Of a DNA stretch of 7,150 nucleotides, positions 5,146-7,150 are shown in pieces. Every line of letters starts with the position of its first letter. Within the stretch, counting starts at the first letter, position 1. The notes below the pieces were generated by a model, which was given only the letters and a program-made list of their open reading frames with translations, did no database searches and was not told the origin of the DNA. The position numbers and the translations under genes are program-made. The DNA is taken from NCBI GenBank assembly GCA_014380545.1, contig JACMJP010000058.1:1-7150 (forward strand), written 5' to 3'. This stretch comes from Chitinophagales bacterium (GTDB lineage: Bacteria > Bacteroidota > Bacteroidia > Chitinophagales > BACL12).

Positions 5146-6687
5146 ATGAGGCAATTATTTATTCTATTTCTTGCCATTTCCTTCCAATCAGTATCTGGGC
5201 AACAGTATGATTCCACATTTAATGGAAACGGATTTGTAACCGGTGCTGCACTCTTTGACGGAATAAATATGACCGAAGACCCGGCTGATATTTTGTACGA
5301 AACATCTACCGGAAAATTAATTATGCTGAATCAGTATAACGGGGGTGGATCAACGCTGCTCAGGTTTAACAGCGATGGCGCTTACGATGCAGAATTTGGC
5401 GGGGATGGCATTGAAGAATATCCTTTTATAAATACTGAATCCTTTATCAATATTTTTCAAAATGGCGATGGCTACAGATTAACAGGAAGAAATAGTCCTG
5501 AGTTTGATACATACAGCCCATTTTTAAAAGAAATAAATGCTGACGGAAGTATTAATACGGTCTTTGGAGATGATGGAATAAATACAGTGTATGGTATTGA
5601 TTCATTTATTGTAAAAGCAAGTTGCAAAGGATCTTCGGGCAGAATAATTTTAGTAGGATATGAAGTTGACTGGGATATTGGGGCTGGCATCATGGCTTTT
5701 AATCCTGATGGTTCTTATGACGCAAGTTTCGGGTACAATAATTTAGAAGGATTTAACTATTCTTATTATCGAAGTGTAATGGAATTGCCTGACGGAAGGA
5801 TACTTGTTGCAGGGGAAGTGCAATTTAATCCGGGAGAATTTTCTTCTGCCATGATCATGTGTTTGCTTGCGGATGGATCACTTGATGAAACATTTGGTGT
5901 TAGCGGGTTTTTATTTCCTGAACTTGCTTTTGCACATAATCAATTTGTGATTGAAGAAATAACGCTCAGTGAAGATGGAAATATTTACGGTGCCGGTTTT
6001 GTTTCAACACCAGGAGACGGTACTAAGGAAATGATTATTAAGTTTAATGACAGCGGTGAACTAATAGCAGAATTTGGTGATGGCGGTTATTATTTTCTTG
6101 ATAGTATCATTGCAATTTATCCAGTGCACTTAGTTACAGATATTTCCAATAATTTATATTTAATGGAAGTAAGTCATCCTGAAGGTGATGCTACAGACCA
6201 GACAATAATTCATAAAATATTACCAAATGGGGAACCTGATTTCTCTTTTTCAAACGGAGTTCCCGGAGAATTCCTCATTCAAATACCGGGCATGGCAAGC
6301 TATTATGAAATTACCGGAAAGCAAATGATCATACAGCCGGATGGTAAATTGGTTGTGGTCGGAAAAACAGACGGGCTATCAGCCAATGATGATTTTTTTA
6401 TTGGAAGAATTATAACTAACGAAGCACCAACAGCAATTGAAGAACATGAAATAATAAAGACTGTTTCAGTATTTCCAAATCCAGCAACAGAATTTATTAC
6501 AATAGAGAGTGAGAGATTTATGCAGTCATTGGAAATTTTATCTTCAGATGGTAAAATTGTCTTTTCTTCTCAAAGCAAAGATCAATCAGATATACTTGAC
6601 GTAAAAAATCTCATCCCCGGATTTTATTTATTGCATATTCAATTTGGAGCAGATGAATTCGTAAATCGTTATTTTGTAAAAGATTAA
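5146..6687 (+). CDS. Secreted Delta-60 repeat protein with type IX secretion sorting domain
   Basis: A predicted exported protein of 513 residues with no known enzymatic role. Residues 1-19 form a signal peptide (MRQ, hydrophobic core LFILFLAISF, cleavage probably after VSG or Q19); no lipobox Cys. The body has about seven repeats of the Delta-60 type, marked by a DG-x5-FG-like motif with Phe at 25, 84, 140, 195, 250, 310 and 368, spaced 55-60 residues. PDGRILVAG (215-223) and PDGKLVVVG (398-406) are the matching beta-strand halves. Such repeats are expected to fold as beta-propeller-like blades. From about 438, SVFPNPATEFITIES and the final 60 residues match the type IX (Por) C-terminal sorting domain, which directs passage across the outer membrane and is normally removed. 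The gene stands alone after the atp terminator. Its paralogue begins 124 bases downstream. Partner and ligand are unknown. Confidence 0.88.
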   Translation: MRQLFILFLAISFQSVSGQQYDSTFNGNGFVTGAALFDGINMTEDPADILYETSTGKLIMLNQYNGGGSTLLRFNSDGAYDAEFGGDGIEEYPFINTESFINIFQNGDGYRLTGRNSPEFDTYSPFLKEINADGSINTVFGDDGINTVYGIDSFIVKASCKGSSGRIILVGYEVDWDIGAGIMAFNPDGSYDASFGYNNLEGFNYSYYRSVMELPDGRILVAGEVQFNPGEFSSAMIMCLLADGSLDETFGVSGFLFPELAFAHNQFVIEEITLSEDGNIYGAGFVSTPGDGTKEMIIKFNDSGELIAEFGDGGYYFLDSIIAIYPVHLVTDISNNLYLMEVSHPEGDATDQTIIHKILPNGEPDFSFSNGVPGEFLIQIPGMASYYEITGKQMIIQPDGKLVVVGKTDGLSANDDFFIGRIITNEAPTAIEEHEIIKTVSVFPNPATEFITIESERFMQSLEILSSDGKIVFSSQSKDQSDILDVKNLIPGFYLLHIQFGADEFVNRYFVKD

Positions 6688-6746
6688 ATTTGACGCATAA
6701 ATACAGATGGACCCATTAAATATTTTAAATCCTTTTATTTTTTATC

Positions 6747-6799
6747 AATACCATCACTCTAATCGGTATTTGGCATGCTCATACTTTAACTTAACTTTA
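6747..6799 (+). promoter_or_regulatory. Candidate promoter and dyad for the second Delta-60 gene
   Basis: AATACC (6747-6752) and GGTATT (6765-6770) form a 6-bp inverted repeat with a 12-base spacer. Overlapping its right arm is TTTG (6769-6772), a good Bacteroidota -33 box. After 19 bases comes TAACTTTA (6792-6799), one base off the -7 consensus TAnnTTTG. The whole tract aligns with the one upstream of 5146. The -7 box begins 20 bases before the ATG (19 in the first copy), so the leader would again be very short. Confidence 0.42.
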
Positions 6800-6811
6800 A
6801 AATCTAAAAAC

Positions 6812-7150
6812 ATGAAGCAATTATTTATTCTATTTCTGGCCATTTCCTTCCAATCACTGTATGCTCAAAAATATGATTCCACATTTAATGGTAATGGTTT
6901 TGTAACCGGTGCTACTCTTTATGAAGGTCTTAATATGATTGAAGAACCAACAGATGTAATTTATGAAAGCACTACTGGAAAAATAGTGATGCTCAATCAA
7001 TTTAACTGGGAAGGCGCAACGCTCCACAGATTTAATTCTAATGGTTCTTATGATATTGATTTCGGAACTGATGGAATTCAGGAATACTACAAAGCTGAAG
7101 AGGATGAATTCATCAATGTATTTGAAACTGAAGACGGTTATATGTTAACA
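6812..7150 (+). CDS. Second Delta-60 repeat secreted protein, paralogue of the 5146 gene, 3' end cut off
   Basis: The frame is open from the ATG at 6812 to the right edge, 113 codons without a stop. It starts with a signal peptide (MKQLFILFLAISFQSLYA, cleavage likely before Q19) and shows the first two repeat motifs, STFNGNGF (23-30) and IDFGTDGI (82-89). It aligns without gaps to residues 1-113 of the upstream protein; I count about 72 identities. A type IX sorting domain would be expected at the missing C-terminus but cannot be seen. No clear terminator separates the genes (6688-6811), so read-through from the first copy is possible, though this copy also has its own candidate promoter. The frame is intact as far as it is visible, so it looks like a working gene rather than a relic. 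Confidence 0.85.
   Translation, partial: MKQLFILFLAISFQSLYAQKYDSTFNGNGFVTGATLYEGLNMIEEPTDVIYESTTGKIVMLNQFNWEGATLHRFNSNGSYDIDFGTDGIQEYYKAEEDEFINVFETEDGYMLT

Noticed and set aside
4918..5154. Minus-strand frame across the atpG end and terminator
   Set aside because: It overlaps the atpG C-terminus, the terminator and the next gene's start, and its translation has no family features.
5472..5693. 73-residue minus-strand frame inside the Delta-60 gene
   Set aside because: It is fully contained in a well-supported gene with periodic repeats on the plus strand.
5146..6687. Repeat spacing of 55-60 residues as a possible DNA tandem repeat or CRISPR-like array
   Set aside because: The periodicity exists at protein level only; the DNA units differ greatly and the frame is continuous, so it is a repeat protein.
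6685..6692. Perfect TAnnTTTG box (TAAATTTG) overlapping the stop codon of the first Delta-60 gene
   Set aside because: No TTTG or TTG lies 19-21 bases upstream, it is 120 bases from the next start, and it has no counterpart upstream of the first copy; probably chance in A/T-rich DNA.

Overview
This AT-rich window comes from a member of the Bacteroidota. Three things support that. The F-type ATP synthase proteins have the Bacteroidota style, including a subunit a of the 'YDxSITKNV' type that would normally carry an N-terminal extension, here off the left edge. The gene starts have A-rich leaders without convincing Shine-Dalgarno sequences. The protein at 5146-6687 ends in a type IX secretion (Por) C-terminal sorting domain, a system confined to this phylum. 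I cannot place it reliably below phylum level.

Region 1 (1-5019) is an ATP synthase operon read left to right: atpB (5' end missing), atpE, atpF, atpH, atpA and atpG. These encode the whole membrane Fo part (a, c, b) and the delta, alpha and gamma subunits of F1. The catalytic beta subunit (atpD) and epsilon (atpC) do not follow atpG and must be elsewhere, as in many Bacteroidota. Active-site and ion-path residues are intact: Walker A and arginine finger in alpha, the essential Arg in a, the ion-binding Glu in c. The c subunit lacks the Na+ ligands, so a proton-driven enzyme is inferred. A strong intrinsic terminator at 5042-5077 closes the operon.

The atp genes are separated by gaps of 35-138 bases rather than overlapping, and most gaps hold short repeats or hairpins: a 15-bp hairpin after atpE, a TATC/GATAC repeat with a 16-bp hairpin before atpH, a TTCGAA repeat before atpA, and four degenerate 7-base repeats plus a small hairpin before atpG.

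Region 2 (about 5078-7150) is a tandem pair of paralogous secreted proteins. The first is complete (513 aa): signal peptide, about seven Delta-60-type repeats of 55-60 residues, and a type IX sorting domain. The second begins at 6812 and runs off the right edge; its 113 visible residues align without gaps to the first copy, about 72 identical by hand count. The duplication includes the upstream DNA, where both copies share a dyad and a weak Bacteroidota-like promoter at nearly the same distance from the start codon. Function is unknown beyond probable export and cell-surface attachment or release. No RNA genes, insertion sequences or CRISPR arrays were seen, and I found no convincing wholly new system; the tandem paralogues and the operon's intergenic hairpins are the parts most worth a second look.
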